A stretch of 64,000 nt of DNA from Ferruginibacter paludis (lineage in GTDB: Bacteria; Bacteroidota; Bacteroidia; Chitinophagales; Chitinophagaceae). The stretch lies in contig NZ_JAUFQJ010000001.1 in NCBI RefSeq assembly GCF_030409685.1, positions 421,076 through 485,075 of the forward strand. Reading direction: 5' to 3'. The notes beneath the pieces were generated by a model. The model was not told the DNA's origin. It ran no database searches and saw nothing but the letters and a program-made list of their open reading frames with translations. Numbering within the stretch: position 1 is the first letter of the stretch; every line of letters begins with the position of its first letter. A program made the position numbers and the translations under genes. Below are positions 1 through 8,983 of the stretch, one piece after another.

Positions 1-42
1 GCTACCGGTAATCTTACACAATTTATTCAAACAATAAAATAA
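1..42 (+). CDS. C-terminal end of an upstream gene (possibly TolC-like outer-membrane efflux protein)
   Basis: The first 42 bases read in frame as 13 residues (ATGNLTQFIQTIK) and a TAA stop at 40-42, only 6 bases before the RND pump start. The spacing fits an operon in which an outer-membrane channel precedes pump and adaptor, as is common for RND systems in Bacteroidota. Too little is visible to name the family; the TolC idea rests on context only. Confidence 0.45.
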   Translation, partial: ATGNLTQFIQTIK

Positions 43-48
43 TTCATT

Positions 49-3000
49 ATGGTACGAGCAGCATTAAAAAGGCCCATTACCATAATGGTACTTTTTACAG
101 GATTGTTGTTGTTTTCTTTTATGGCGATCAGGAAAATACCGATTGATATTTTTCCCAAACTGAACCTGCCAACAATCTATGTAATTGAATCTTATGGTGG
201 CATGAGTCCGCAACAAATGGAAGGCTTTTTCGCCACCCGTTTGCAGGACCAGTTTTTATACGTTAATGGTATAAAAAATATGGAAAGTAAAAACATACAG
301 GGCCTTACCCTGATAAAACTTTCCTTTTACGAAGGCACCGATATGGCCGAAGCATCGGCGCAGGTTGCCTTGCAGGTGAACAGGGCCTCCAAGTTTTTCC
401 CACCCGGTGCATTGCCGCCGCAGGTGATCCGCTTTGATGCCTCTTCATTGCCCGTGGGGCAGCTGGTTTTCAGCAGCCCGACAAAATCTTTAAAGGAAAT
501 TTATGATCTTGCCGTAACACGTGTGCGGCCAATGTTTTCTACCGTTTCCGGCTTGTCGGCACCACCCCCATTTGGCGCCAACTCAAGATCGGTTGTGGTA
601 AGTGTTGATCCCGAAAAATTACGCCGCTATAATTTATCACCCGACCAGGTAGTGGAGGCGATTTCCAGGAGCAATAGTATGAGTCCATCAGGTAATTTAC
701 GGGTGGATAGCATGATGTATGTAACTACGGTAAATTCACTGGAAGAAAAAGTACAGCAGTTCGAAGACATTCCCATAACAACAGATGGTGCTTCCGCAGT
801 ATTTATACACGATATCGGCACCGTTGCAGATGCAGCCGATGTAACCGTAGATTATGCGCTCATCAACGGCAAACGTTCGGTATATATTCCAGTGGTAAAA
901 ACGGCTGATGCTTCTACCTGGGCTGTGGTGCAATCCTTAAAAAGCAAACTCCCCGAAATGCAAAGCCTGTTGCCGGATGATGTCAATATCGGGTACGAAT
1001 TTGACCAGTCGGTATTTGTAATCAACGCTGTAAAAAGTTTGATGACGGAAGGTATACTGGGCGCTATTCTTACGGGCCTGATGGTATTATTGTTTTTAAA
1101 GGATTGGAGAAGCAGTTTGGTCGTGGTGATTACTATCCCCGTGGCCATATTGAGCAGTGTATTGTTTCTCAATCTTGCAGGGCAATCTATCAATATCATG
1201 ACGCTGAGTGGCCTTGCATTGGCCATTGGAGTATTGGTTGACCAGGCCACGGTAACCATTGAAAATATACACCAGCACCTGGAGATGGGCAAGAATAAAC
1301 GGCAGGCCATCCTGGATGCCTGTGAAGAAATTTCTTTTCCGTTGTTGCTGATCTTATTGTGTATCCTCGCCGTTTTTGCGCCGTCTTTTGTTATGAATGG
1401 CGTACCGAAAGCCATGTTTCTTCCCTTGTCTTTATCCATCGGTTTTGCCATGATCGTGTCGTTTATCGCTGCCCAAACATTGGTGCCGGTTATTGCCAAC
1501 TGGCTATTAAAAGAAGGCATGTTCCAGTACCATCATGAGCAGTCACACGCTCACGCAGGACTTGCTTTGGATGATACAGAAATCACCGAAATCAACCTGC
1601 ACAATGCCGAGGATAAAAAGCATCCGGAGGAGAACGGGTTTTTTCAACGCATAAAAATGTCGCTTGCAAACAGGCTTGAAAACTGGATGCCCAACAGGAA
1701 ACCCATCGTGTTGGTATACCTTGTTTTATCATTGGTAGCAGCAGGCGCCTGTTTTGTTTTTATCGGAAAAGATTTGTTGCCGAAAACCAATAACGGTCAG
1801 TTACAGATAAGGATTAAAGAACCGGATGGAACAAGGCTGGAGCAAACCGAAAGAGCTACCAAAGGTGTGCTGGCGGTGATTGATAAAACCACCAACGGCA
1901 ATGTAAAAATCAGTTCCGCCTATGTGGGCCTGATCCCCAGCAGTTATGGATCCAGTAATCTTTATATTTTTAACAGCGGTACACATGAAGCCATTCTGCA
2001 GATTAACCTGGAAGAGAATTACAAGGCCAACCTGGATGAATTAAAAGATAAACTCCGGCAGAATATAAAAGCGGCTTACCCCTTACTCAACATCTCTTTT
2101 GAACCCATTGAGTTAACAGAAAAGATCATGGCCCAGGGTGCTTCCACACCTATTGAAGTGAGGGTGGCAGGTAAAAATTTCGATGAACTAAAGTTGTATG
2201 CGGAAAGGCTGGTGGATAGCCTGAAACAAATCAGTTACCTGCGGGATGTACAGATAGCGCAGCCATTAAAATTCCCTACCATTAAAATCAATATTGATCG
2301 TTTTCGTTTGGCGCAGATGGGGCTCAACCTGAACGAAGTGGCCAGGAGTATTACCGATGCTACTTCTTCCAGCCGCTTTACAGAAAAAGTACAATGGCTT
2401 GACCAGAAAGTTGCTTACACTTACCAGGTACAGGTACAGGTGCCGGAATACCTGATGAACTCCATTGAACAATTACAATCTATTTCGCTGGTAAAAGGAA
2501 AATCAAGACCCATTTTATCTGACATTGCACAAATGACGGTGGATACATTGCCAGGTGAATATGACCGTGCCGGACCACGCCGTTTTTTAACAGTGAGTGC
2601 CAACATTTATAAAAAAGATCTCGGCACGGCAACCACAGCAGTGCAAAAAACCATCACGGCGTTAGGTACACCGCCAAAGGGATTGGTAGCCGATGTAAAA
2701 GGCATGTCATCTTTATTAACAGAAACGCTGGACTCGTTACAAACAGGTTTGCTGGTAGCCATCGTGGTGATATTGTTGTTGCTCGCCGCTAATTATCAAT
2801 CCTTTGGCGTATCTGTTGCGGTACTATCAACCATACCGGCTGTTTTGCTGGGTGCGTTGTTGTTGCTGCTGGCAACAGGAGCAACGCTGAATCTGCAATC
2901 GTACATGGGTATTATTATGAGTACGGGTGTATCGGTAGCCAACGCCATCCTGATTGTAACCAACGCAGAGGCTTTGCGTTTGCAATACAAAAATCCTTTT

Positions 3001-3261
3001 AAAGCAGCAACAGTAGCAGCCAGCGTTCGCTTACGCCCGATTTTAATGACAAGCCTTGCCATGATTGCCGGTATGATACCCATGGCCAGCGGGCTGGGTG
3101 AAGCAGGCGATCAATCTGCACCGTTGGGTCGTGCAGTAATCGGTGGTCTCATTGCTTCCACATTTGCGGCCTTATTTATCGTGCCACTGGTATATGGCTG
3201 GGTTCGGCAGAAAGCGTCTTTTGGATCCGTGTCTTTATTACCAGAAAATAGTAACAACTAA
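49..3261 (+). CDS. RND-family efflux pump, inner-membrane permease (HAE1/AcrB-CusA type)
   Basis: This is the proton-driven inner-membrane pump of a tripartite efflux system. The 1070-residue length and the layout match the family: a first TM helix (about residues 10-30), a large periplasmic domain, a TM block (about 335-490), a second periplasmic domain and a final TM block (about 895-1050). The VDQATVTIENIHQHLE stretch in TM4 has the family's acidic proton-relay position, and GYEFDQS and GMIPMASGLGEAGDQSAP are typical. The cytoplasmic linker between halves carries a His-rich stretch (YHHEQSHAHAG, about residues 498-508) followed by an acidic stretch. The lipoprotein adaptor gene starts 10 bases downstream, so the two form an operon. 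Metal or drug specificity cannot be read from sequence; the His-rich loop makes metal ions possible, but this is inference. Confidence 0.95.
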   Translation: MVRAALKRPITIMVLFTGLLLFSFMAIRKIPIDIFPKLNLPTIYVIESYGGMSPQQMEGFFATRLQDQFLYVNGIKNMESKNIQGLTLIKLSFYEGTDMAEASAQVALQVNRASKFFPPGALPPQVIRFDASSLPVGQLVFSSPTKSLKEIYDLAVTRVRPMFSTVSGLSAPPPFGANSRSVVVSVDPEKLRRYNLSPDQVVEAISRSNSMSPSGNLRVDSMMYVTTVNSLEEKVQQFEDIPITTDGASAVFIHDIGTVADAADVTVDYALINGKRSVYIPVVKTADASTWAVVQSLKSKLPEMQSLLPDDVNIGYEFDQSVFVINAVKSLMTEGILGAILTGLMVLLFLKDWRSSLVVVITIPVAILSSVLFLNLAGQSINIMTLSGLALAIGVLVDQATVTIENIHQHLEMGKNKRQAILDACEEISFPLLLILLCILAVFAPSFVMNGVPKAMFLPLSLSIGFAMIVSFIAAQTLVPVIANWLLKEGMFQYHHEQSHAHAGLALDDTEITEINLHNAEDKKHPEENGFFQRIKMSLANRLENWMPNRKPIVLVYLVLSLVAAGACFVFIGKDLLPKTNNGQLQIRIKEPDGTRLEQTERATKGVLAVIDKTTNGNVKISSAYVGLIPSSYGSSNLYIFNSGTHEAILQINLEENYKANLDELKDKLRQNIKAAYPLLNISFEPIELTEKIMAQGASTPIEVRVAGKNFDELKLYAERLVDSLKQISYLRDVQIAQPLKFPTIKINIDRFRLAQMGLNLNEVARSITDATSSSRFTEKVQWLDQKVAYTYQVQVQVPEYLMNSIEQLQSISLVKGKSRPILSDIAQMTVDTLPGEYDRAGPRRFLTVSANIYKKDLGTATTAVQKTITALGTPPKGLVADVKGMSSLLTETLDSLQTGLLVAIVVILLLLAANYQSFGVSVAVLSTIPAVLLGALLLLLATGATLNLQSYMGIIMSTGVSVANAILIVTNAEALRLQYKNPFKAATVAASVRLRPILMTSLAMIAGMIPMASGLGEAGDQSAPLGRAVIGGLIASTFAALFIVPLVYGWVRQKASFGSVSLLPENSNN

Positions 3262-3271
3262 ATTTATCAAC

Positions 3272-4339
3272 ATGAAATATTTTATTTTTTCCTTTTTATT
3301 TTTCGGGCTTTATTCCTGCTCGTCCAACAATGCAGCGCCCAATAAAACCATAGAGCCGAAAGCCGCTGCAACTAAGTATACGCTCGCTACAGTTGAAAAG
3401 GGTGGCGTGGCATCTACTATAAAACTGCCCGCACAACTGGCAGCCTTCCAGGAAGTGAGCATATTTCCTAAAGTGAACGGTTATGTAAAGTCGGTACAGG
3501 TAGATATTGGTTCCAGGGTTACGAAAGGCACGGTGCTGATGGTACTTGAGGCGCCGGAATTGGTGCAGGCTGCTTTACAGGCAAGGGAAAAGTATGCCCG
3601 CACAAAAGCAGATTTTGCAATAGATAAAGAACGCTACCAGCGACTGCTGGAAGCGGCTAAAACAGCCGGTGCCATTTCTCCTCTCGATCTGAGCAGCATA
3701 AAAGCAAAAATGGAGGCAGACAGTGCGGTAAGCAATGCAGAAAAAGCCAACTGGCAAATGCAGCAAACCATGCTGGATTACTTAAAAGTAGTGGCGCCTT
3801 TCGCCGGTGTTATTACCGAAAGAAACGTGCATCCCGGGGCGCTGGTAAGTGCATCAGTGAAAGACAAACCCATGCTGGAATTGAAACAAATTGATCATCT
3901 TCGTTTACAGGTAGACATACCCGAGGCATTGGCGGGCAACCTGAAAAATAAAGACACGGTATCTTTTTACGTTAGCGCCCTGCAAGGCAAGAAACTTACC
4001 GGCAATATCAACCGTTCTTCCATGAATGTAAACGCACAATACCGCAGCGAACGAATGGAAGTGGATGTGCCCAACAAGGAAGGCGCACTGGCGCCCGGTA
4101 TGTTTGCAGACATGCTGTTGTATTCCAAAGGAAATGTGGAAGCATTGTTCGTTCCAAAATCCGCTGTTGTTACTTCAACCGAAAGAAAATATGTGCTGGT
4201 GATGAATGGTGATAAAATCACCAAAGTAGATGTCAGCACGGGCAATCAGACGGCCAACAAAATTGAAGTATTTGGTGCGCTGAAAGCCGGCGACCAGGTG
4301 ATTGCGGTAGCCAATGATGAAATAAAGGAAACAACCTGA
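3272..4339 (+). CDS. RND efflux periplasmic adaptor (membrane fusion) lipoprotein
   Basis: This adaptor links the RND pump to an outer-membrane channel. I chose the ATG at 3272 (355 residues) because it gives a lipoprotein signal, MKYFIFSFLFFGLYSC, with a lipobox Cys at residue 16. The longer in-frame extension from 3143 overlaps the pump gene by 119 bases and would bury this signal. Motifs include FPKVNGYVKSVQVDIGSRVTKG (the lipoyl/barrel-sandwich half), a coiled-coil hairpin (about residues 100-155), and VVAPFAGVITERNVHPGALV (the second half of the lipoyl domain). The beta-barrel and membrane-proximal domains follow. It is co-transcribed with the pump and ends shortly before a strong hairpin terminator. 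Confidence 0.92.
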   Translation: MKYFIFSFLFFGLYSCSSNNAAPNKTIEPKAAATKYTLATVEKGGVASTIKLPAQLAAFQEVSIFPKVNGYVKSVQVDIGSRVTKGTVLMVLEAPELVQAALQAREKYARTKADFAIDKERYQRLLEAAKTAGAISPLDLSSIKAKMEADSAVSNAEKANWQMQQTMLDYLKVVAPFAGVITERNVHPGALVSASVKDKPMLELKQIDHLRLQVDIPEALAGNLKNKDTVSFYVSALQGKKLTGNINRSSMNVNAQYRSERMEVDVPNKEGALAPGMFADMLLYSKGNVEALFVPKSAVVTSTERKYVLVMNGDKITKVDVSTGNQTANKIEVFGALKAGDQVIAVANDEIKETT

Positions 4340-4356
4340 CCTTGTTGGGAGGCATT

Positions 4357-4401
4357 TTATATAAAAAAGAGTGCGCTATATTTGCACTCTTTTTTATATA
4401 A
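4357..4401. terminator. Bidirectional hairpin terminator after the RND operon
   Basis: An 18-base perfect inverted repeat (4357-4374 with 4384-4401) has A-rich and T-rich tails and a 9-base loop. It ends the RND operon. The loop carries TATATTTG (4377-4384), which matches the Bacteroidetes -7 consensus and lies 27 bases before the next start codon. No clear -33 TTTG is visible, so promoter activity is only possible. Confidence 0.8.
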
Positions 4402-4410
4402 ATTTTTTGA

Positions 4411-5163
4411 ATGCTGAAATATATTTTTTCGTGGCTGGTGGTTTTCTTTACGGGAATTGTATCGATGGCGCAAACAACTAAAAAAGTACAGCACCTGAAT
4501 GAAGCATGGTTTGCCTATTTTAATCAAACAAGAATCAGTAATAAGTGGGGTACATGGACTGATTTTCAGTTGCGCACAAAAGAAGATTTTGTAAATAATT
4601 TTTCTGTTGATATTGTTCGTGTCGGTGTTACGTATTATGTTTCCAATAGTGTTAAAGCAACGGCGGGATTTGCCTGGGCTAATTATTTTCCGCAAGACAA
4701 TCATAAACTGATTTCGCAAAAAGAACGTCGCCCCTGGCAGCAATTGCAATGGGATGCAAGGTATGGGAGAAAAAGAATGGTGCATTGGATTAGGTTGGAG
4801 GAAAGGTATCGTCAAAAAATTTTAAACGACAGTACACTTGGCAACGGCTATAATTTTAATTACAGGCTGCGTTACAACTGGCGTTACGAGTTACCCCTTG
4901 ATAAAAAGGAGACGAAACCCGGTGCCATTACGCTGATAATAAACGATGAAATCAATGTAAATGCGGGCAGGCAGATTGTGTATAATTACTTTGACCAAAA
5001 CCGTTTTTATACCGGGTTTAAGGTGCAGACAAGTGCAGTGTCAAATTTTCAATTTGGATACCTTAATATCTGGCAGCAGCTGGCTGCCGGCAATCAATAC
5101 AAAAGTGTAAATGTCATCCGGCTGTCGTATTATCAAAGTTTCGACTTAAGGGATAGAAAATAG
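4411..5163 (+). CDS. DUF2490 family outer-membrane beta-barrel protein
   Basis: A 250-residue protein with an N-terminal signal peptide (MLKYIFSWLVVFFTGIVSMAQ, cleavage probably after SMAQ). The body alternates hydrophobic and polar residues and is rich in aromatic residues, typical of outer-membrane barrels. The opening (LNEAWFAYFNQTRISNKWG, then WTDFQLRT) and the RLRYNWRYELPL segment match DUF2490, a family of unknown function common in Bacteroidota. It is monocistronic, lying between a terminator and the cysM leader. Its role is unknown. Confidence 0.8.
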   Translation: MLKYIFSWLVVFFTGIVSMAQTTKKVQHLNEAWFAYFNQTRISNKWGTWTDFQLRTKEDFVNNFSVDIVRVGVTYYVSNSVKATAGFAWANYFPQDNHKLISQKERRPWQQLQWDARYGRKRMVHWIRLEERYRQKILNDSTLGNGYNFNYRLRYNWRYELPLDKKETKPGAITLIINDEINVNAGRQIVYNYFDQNRFYTGFKVQTSAVSNFQFGYLNIWQQLAAGNQYKSVNVIRLSYYQSFDLRDRK

Positions 5164-5283
5164 AATTGATTGTAACTTATTGATATGTATTAACTATTGT
5201 TAAATTGTATTGATTACCTGATAACGTAAACGATCAATTAATTTGGTGTTGTACCTTAGAAATTCATTTAGCAAAAGAAGTAT

Positions 5284-6165
5284 ATGGCAGGTATTTTAGA
5301 ATTAGTAGGCAATACACCTATGGTTAAACTAGACCAGGTAAGTGTAAATAAGAATGTAAGTATTTATGCCAAGCTGGAGGGTAATAATCCAGGAGGAAGT
5401 GTTAAGGACCGGGCCGCCTACGGCATGATTAAAGGCGCATTGGACCGCGGCGAAATAACACAAGGTATTACGCTGATAGAAGCCACCAGCGGCAATACCG
5501 GTATTGCATTGGCGATGATAGCCAGTTTATTTAAAGTACCGATAGAATTGGTAATGCCTGAAAATTCTACCCGTGAAAGAGTGCTCACCATGCAGGCCTT
5601 TGGAGCCAGGGTAATTCTTACACCGAAGGAACGGTCTATTGAGGGCAGTATTGATTATGCCAATGCCCAGGTAGCAAAAGGTGGTTATTTTATGCTGAAC
5701 CAGTTTGGTAATCCAGATAATGCCGGCATGCACTATAAAACTACGGGTCCCGAAATTTGGCGGGATACGGCAGGCACCATCACTCATTTTGTATCTGCCA
5801 TGGGTACCACTGGTACTATTATGGGCGTATCAAGATACTTAAAGGAACAAAATACCGGCATCCAGATTGTCGGCTGCCAGCCAACTGACGGATCACAGAT
5901 TCCCGGCATTCGCAAATGGCCGGAAGCCTATTTGCCGAAAATATTCGACCGTAACAGGGTAGATCGTATTATTGAAGTTGATGAAAAAGATGCCCGTAAA
6001 ATGACAAAAAAACTGGCCAGGGAAGAGGCTGTGTTTAGCGGGTTAAGCAGTGGCGGCGCAGTACATGCTGCTATTGAATTGTCAAAAGAGTTAACGTCTG
6101 GGGTAATTGTAGCTATCATCTGCGATAGGGGAGATCGTTATTTGTCTTCGGATATTTTTGACTGA
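5284..6165 (+). CDS. cysM: Cysteine synthase (O-acetylserine sulfhydrylase), CysM type
   Basis: A PLP-dependent fold-type II enzyme that makes L-cysteine from O-acetyl-L-serine and sulfide (or thiosulfate for CysM types). The 293-residue length is close to E. coli CysM. The PLP lysine is Lys41 in NPGGSVKDR; the phosphate/substrate loop is EATSGNTG (about 66-73); GTTGTIMG is the PLP-phosphate glycine loop; and the C-terminal SSGGAVHAA is also typical. The ATG at 5284 follows a purine-rich GCAAAAGAAG stretch. A TACCTTAG sequence at 5252-5259 resembles a -7 box with one mismatch but has no good -33 partner. It stands alone, with a convergent kinase gene downstream. Confidence 0.93.
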   Translation: MAGILELVGNTPMVKLDQVSVNKNVSIYAKLEGNNPGGSVKDRAAYGMIKGALDRGEITQGITLIEATSGNTGIALAMIASLFKVPIELVMPENSTRERVLTMQAFGARVILTPKERSIEGSIDYANAQVAKGGYFMLNQFGNPDNAGMHYKTTGPEIWRDTAGTITHFVSAMGTTGTIMGVSRYLKEQNTGIQIVGCQPTDGSQIPGIRKWPEAYLPKIFDRNRVDRIIEVDEKDARKMTKKLAREEAVFSGLSSGGAVHAAIELSKELTSGVIVAIICDRGDRYLSSDIFD

Positions 6166-6188
6166 TGAAAAGCCAATCTCAGGTCCTT

Positions 6189-7217
6189 TTATTTTGCAAT
6201 TGTAACAAATATTCCAGTGCCTGTTTCAGGTTCACTTTCAATAAGTAACTCGCCATTGATAGAGTTTACGCGTTCCCGCATACTTACAAAGCCCGGTGTT
6301 TCTTTCTGCTGGGTAATATCAAATCCATCACCATCATCTTTGATAGAAAGCCTGATTTTATCATTGACTTCTTCAATCCTGATGTGTACACTTTTGGCGT
6401 TGGCATGGTCCTGCACATTTTTTAACGACTCCTGGCAAATCCGAAAAAAATCTGTTTGAATTTCCTTGGTTAACAGTTCTTCCGAATAGTTATTGTTAAA
6501 TGTACATGGTATATTATGTAACAGGGAAAATTCTGTAGAAAGCCATTCCAGTGCAGCATTCAGGCCGAATTCATGCAATACGTTCGGACTAATGGAAAAA
6601 GAAATCCGCTGCAGTGTTTTAATCAGCATTTGGGAAATAACCAAAGCTTTTTCTACCGCCACTTTGGAAGGCTCCGGTAGCAAAGGCGTGTTCATAGCAA
6701 CAGATTCAATATTCATTTTAATGGCGGCTGTCAATTGTGCCAGTTCTTCATGCAATTCGTAGGTCAGGTATTTTCTGTCTTTTTCAATATCACTTTTAAA
6801 ATGGGCCGTTAAATTTTTAAATTTGTTGTACTGCTGCTCGATATCCGTTTCTGCCAGTTTCCTTTCCGTAATGTCTTTTGCGGTGGCGAACACCAATCCG
6901 CTTTTGGAGAAATACAGGGAAGTCCATTCCAACCATATGATGTCTCCTTTTTTTGAAATATACCTGTTTACAAAGTTGTGCAGCACTTTGCCGCTCAATA
7001 AAGCTGACCGGTGTTTATGGGTGATTTTTTTGTCATCTTCATGTATGAATGTAGAAATAGGTTGCGACAGCAGTTCATCAATGGTGTATCCCATTTTTTT
7101 AATTACCACCTCGTTTACCGATTTGAAAAATCCATCCCTGCCTGCTATACAAACCAGGTCAGGCGATTGCTCAAAAAATGCGGATAATTCTATTTCAGAG
7201 TTCATTAAGTTCGTCAT
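6189..7217 (-). CDS. PAS-domain sensor histidine kinase, HisKA_3 (NarX/DesK) type
   Basis: A cytoplasmic two-component sensor of 342 residues. A PAS domain covers about 8-120 (FEQSPDLVCIAGRDGFF at its start, ATAKDITERKLAE at its end). A coiled segment leads to the phospho-acceptor helix (KDRKYLTYELHEELAQL, His156), which has the ELHEEL pattern of HisKA_3 dimerisation domains. A HATPase_c domain follows, with IKDDGDGFD and GFVSMRERVNSINGEL as its G-boxes. No TM helix is present, so the PAS domain must sense a cytosolic signal. No response regulator is adjacent, so it is an orphan kinase. An alternative start lies four codons in (MNSEIEL). Confidence 0.88.
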   Translation of the reverse strand: MTNLMNSEIELSAFFEQSPDLVCIAGRDGFFKSVNEVVIKKMGYTIDELLSQPISTFIHEDDKKITHKHRSALLSGKVLHNFVNRYISKKGDIIWLEWTSLYFSKSGLVFATAKDITERKLAETDIEQQYNKFKNLTAHFKSDIEKDRKYLTYELHEELAQLTAAIKMNIESVAMNTPLLPEPSKVAVEKALVISQMLIKTLQRISFSISPNVLHEFGLNAALEWLSTEFSLLHNIPCTFNNNYSEELLTKEIQTDFFRICQESLKNVQDHANAKSVHIRIEEVNDKIRLSIKDDGDGFDITQQKETPGFVSMRERVNSINGELLIESEPETGTGIFVTIAK

Positions 7218-7754
7218 GGTATATGAATGTACGGAAAATCAGTAGGGAATAACCGTTAGTATAAATTGATTAAAGAATATGTTAAGCTGAAAGCGTTTCA
7301 CCAGACGCTGATTAAATATTTATTGTCCCTATTTGAAATTGCTTAAATATTTATTGAAATTGATTTATATTTTAATAAAAAACAAATTATTAACTAATAA
7401 AAGCGAAAATTTAAATCTAAGAACATTATTCCCGGCTAATGCAAACCATTTAAATACCGGTTTTAAATTGCATGTTGCGGGTGCCCATAACTCATCTCCT
7501 CTTAACCGGTATGCCGAGAAAAACACACCTCCTGCAATTTAGGTTCGGTGCAAAAAGATCGGTTTAAGCGCTTCGTTAACACTTTACTTTAAAGCCCTGG
7601 TTCCGGTTGAGGATAAGAAAAGCTATATCTAAAATTTGGGTTAATGTAAAAGACTTCCACGCCAGGTAACTCATTTTTTTGGATGGGTTAACTGCTGATG
7701 AAACGAAAGGCTGCCTGATAGGCAGCCTTTGGGATTTTAAAAGCGGGTTGGTTT
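7218..7754. other. Intergenic region without a supported gene
   Basis: This 537-base AT-rich gap separates the kinase start from the 3' end of the T9SS cargo gene. An open frame at 7333-7542 gives only a lysine/asparagine-rich 69-residue peptide without family resemblance, and I do not call it. The only defined structure is the terminator near 7706-7730. Confidence 0.6.
7706..7730 (-). terminator. Hairpin terminator of the T9SS cargo gene
   Basis: AAAGGCTGCC and GGCAGCCTTT form a 10-bp stem with a 5-base loop, 25 bases beyond the stop codon of the minus-strand gene starting at 8648. The T-tail on the minus strand is short. Confidence 0.7.
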
Positions 7755-8648
7755 TTATTGAACAATGGTTAAAGTTTTTGTAAGTGCTTCACCTGAATTA
7801 TTCGTAACAATCCGTACCCTGTACAGGCCCGGTTGCAGGTTGCTTAATTCTATCGTACTGCTTGACCTCACACTGATCGATCTTACCTGCCTTCCGGAGT
7901 TATCAATTACCTGTATGGTTGAAGGTTGTGTAATATCACCTAAAGCAATTTTGGTATTCCTTGTAGCAGGGTTCGGGAAAATAGTAAAGTCAAATGAAGC
8001 ACCGGCGCTACGTACTACCCGAATTTCGCTATAAGCAATTGCGGCATCACTGCTCACCATTTTTAAACGATATTCAGCTGTGGTTTGTTCTTTTGAAATA
8101 TCAGTGTAACTATAGCTGCTGCCGGTTTCTTTATTGGCCGCTGCAATGCTGCCGACGGTTACAAAGCTGTTACCGGATTTTTTTTGTATTTCAAAAAGCC
8201 GGGCATTTATCTCAACGGCGGTTTGCCAGTTAAGGATCACACTGTTATTGTTCCTGGTTGCTGTAAATGTCTTGATGCCAATTGGTAAAATTCCACCTTC
8301 GGGTACATTGCAACCAAACGGATCTGTTGATCCGGGGTTGTGAAAATAGATCGCCCAGGTTGACGCTGGCGGCATATTTCCACCCACCACACAGTAGCCT
8401 ATAAAGCCCTGGGAGCTGCATTTAGAAGCATCTGGCGAAGCAAAAGTAATGTTGGTTTTTACTCCATTGGAGTAAACCGAATCGATGATTGGAATGGATG
8501 GCGGACAGGTTGTATAATACAGTTTTAATTGTCCGTCAGAGCAGGCTCCATTACCATTGTTACGTCTGAAATAATCAGGACAAACAGATTGGGCGAAACT
8601 AACCGTGGCTATTAAAACCAGGGCAAGAGTAGATGTAAAAAATTTCAT
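7755..8648 (-). CDS. Secreted protein with FN3-like region and type IX secretion C-terminal sorting domain
   Basis: A 297-residue exported protein. MKFFTSTLALVLIATVSFAQ is a Sec signal peptide. Residues 21-125 form a Cys-rich region (about seven Cys) of unknown fold. Residues about 130-205 (FTATRNNNSVILNWQTAVEINARLFEIQKK) look like a fibronectin III-type strand pattern, often placed before sorting domains. Residues about 215-297 (FTIFPNPATRNTKI ... LQPGLYRVRIVTN ... KTLTIVQ) match the type A C-terminal signal used by the type IX secretion system (TIGR04183-like). It is therefore probably exported across the outer membrane and surface-anchored or released. No catalytic motif is visible. A good promoter lies 230 bases upstream. 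Confidence 0.85.
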   Translation of the reverse strand: MKFFTSTLALVLIATVSFAQSVCPDYFRRNNGNGACSDGQLKLYYTTCPPSIPIIDSVYSNGVKTNITFASPDASKCSSQGFIGYCVVGGNMPPASTWAIYFHNPGSTDPFGCNVPEGGILPIGIKTFTATRNNNSVILNWQTAVEINARLFEIQKKSGNSFVTVGSIAAANKETGSSYSYTDISKEQTTAEYRLKMVSSDAAIAYSEIRVVRSAGASFDFTIFPNPATRNTKIALGDITQPSTIQVIDNSGRQVRSISVRSSSTIELSNLQPGLYRVRIVTNNSGEALTKTLTIVQ

Positions 8649-8884
8649 TTTGCAAATTTTAGAGGTTTAAATATTTATTTCGTTTGTAACGGAAATAAAG
8701 AATCTTAAAAAGTGCTATTCACAAAATTGGAAATTAAATATCGGCTGTACAACTGCGTAAAGCAATGTATTAATGAATCTGTAACGGGGTTAATCAGTAA
8801 CGGGAGACCTGGAAGAAAAAGCGAAAGGGATGATAATTAATAGGAGATTGAGGTAATGCGTTTGTAAGGTGTTCTTGTGTAGTG

Positions 8885-8915
8885 CAAAGATAGAATCATT
8901 TTTTTACTGACCAAA
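8885..8915 (-). promoter_or_regulatory. Bacteroidetes-type promoter for the T9SS cargo gene
   Basis: On the minus strand, TTTG (8915-8912), a 19-base spacer and TATCTTTG (8892-8885) match the sigma-ABfr consensus (-33 TTTG, -7 TAnnTTTG) exactly. Transcription would start near 8879, leaving a leader of about 230 bases before the ATG at 8648. No riboswitch fold was recognised in the leader. Confidence 0.8.
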
Positions 8916-8983
8916 TTTTTTAGAATTTTTTCGTCGAAAAATGATCGCAGTAAGCTTCCTGAAAAAATTTCCATGGCTGCTTA

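Noticed and set aside
852..1520. A 222-residue minus-strand open frame inside the RND pump gene
   Set aside because: It lies wholly antisense to a well-supported pump gene and has no domain-like content.
3143..3271. N-terminal extension of the adaptor gene
   Set aside because: Overlaps the pump gene by 119 bases and hides the lipoprotein signal that starts at 3272.
7333..7542. A 69-residue plus-strand open frame in an intergenic gap
   Set aside because: AT-rich, no start signals, no recognisable features.
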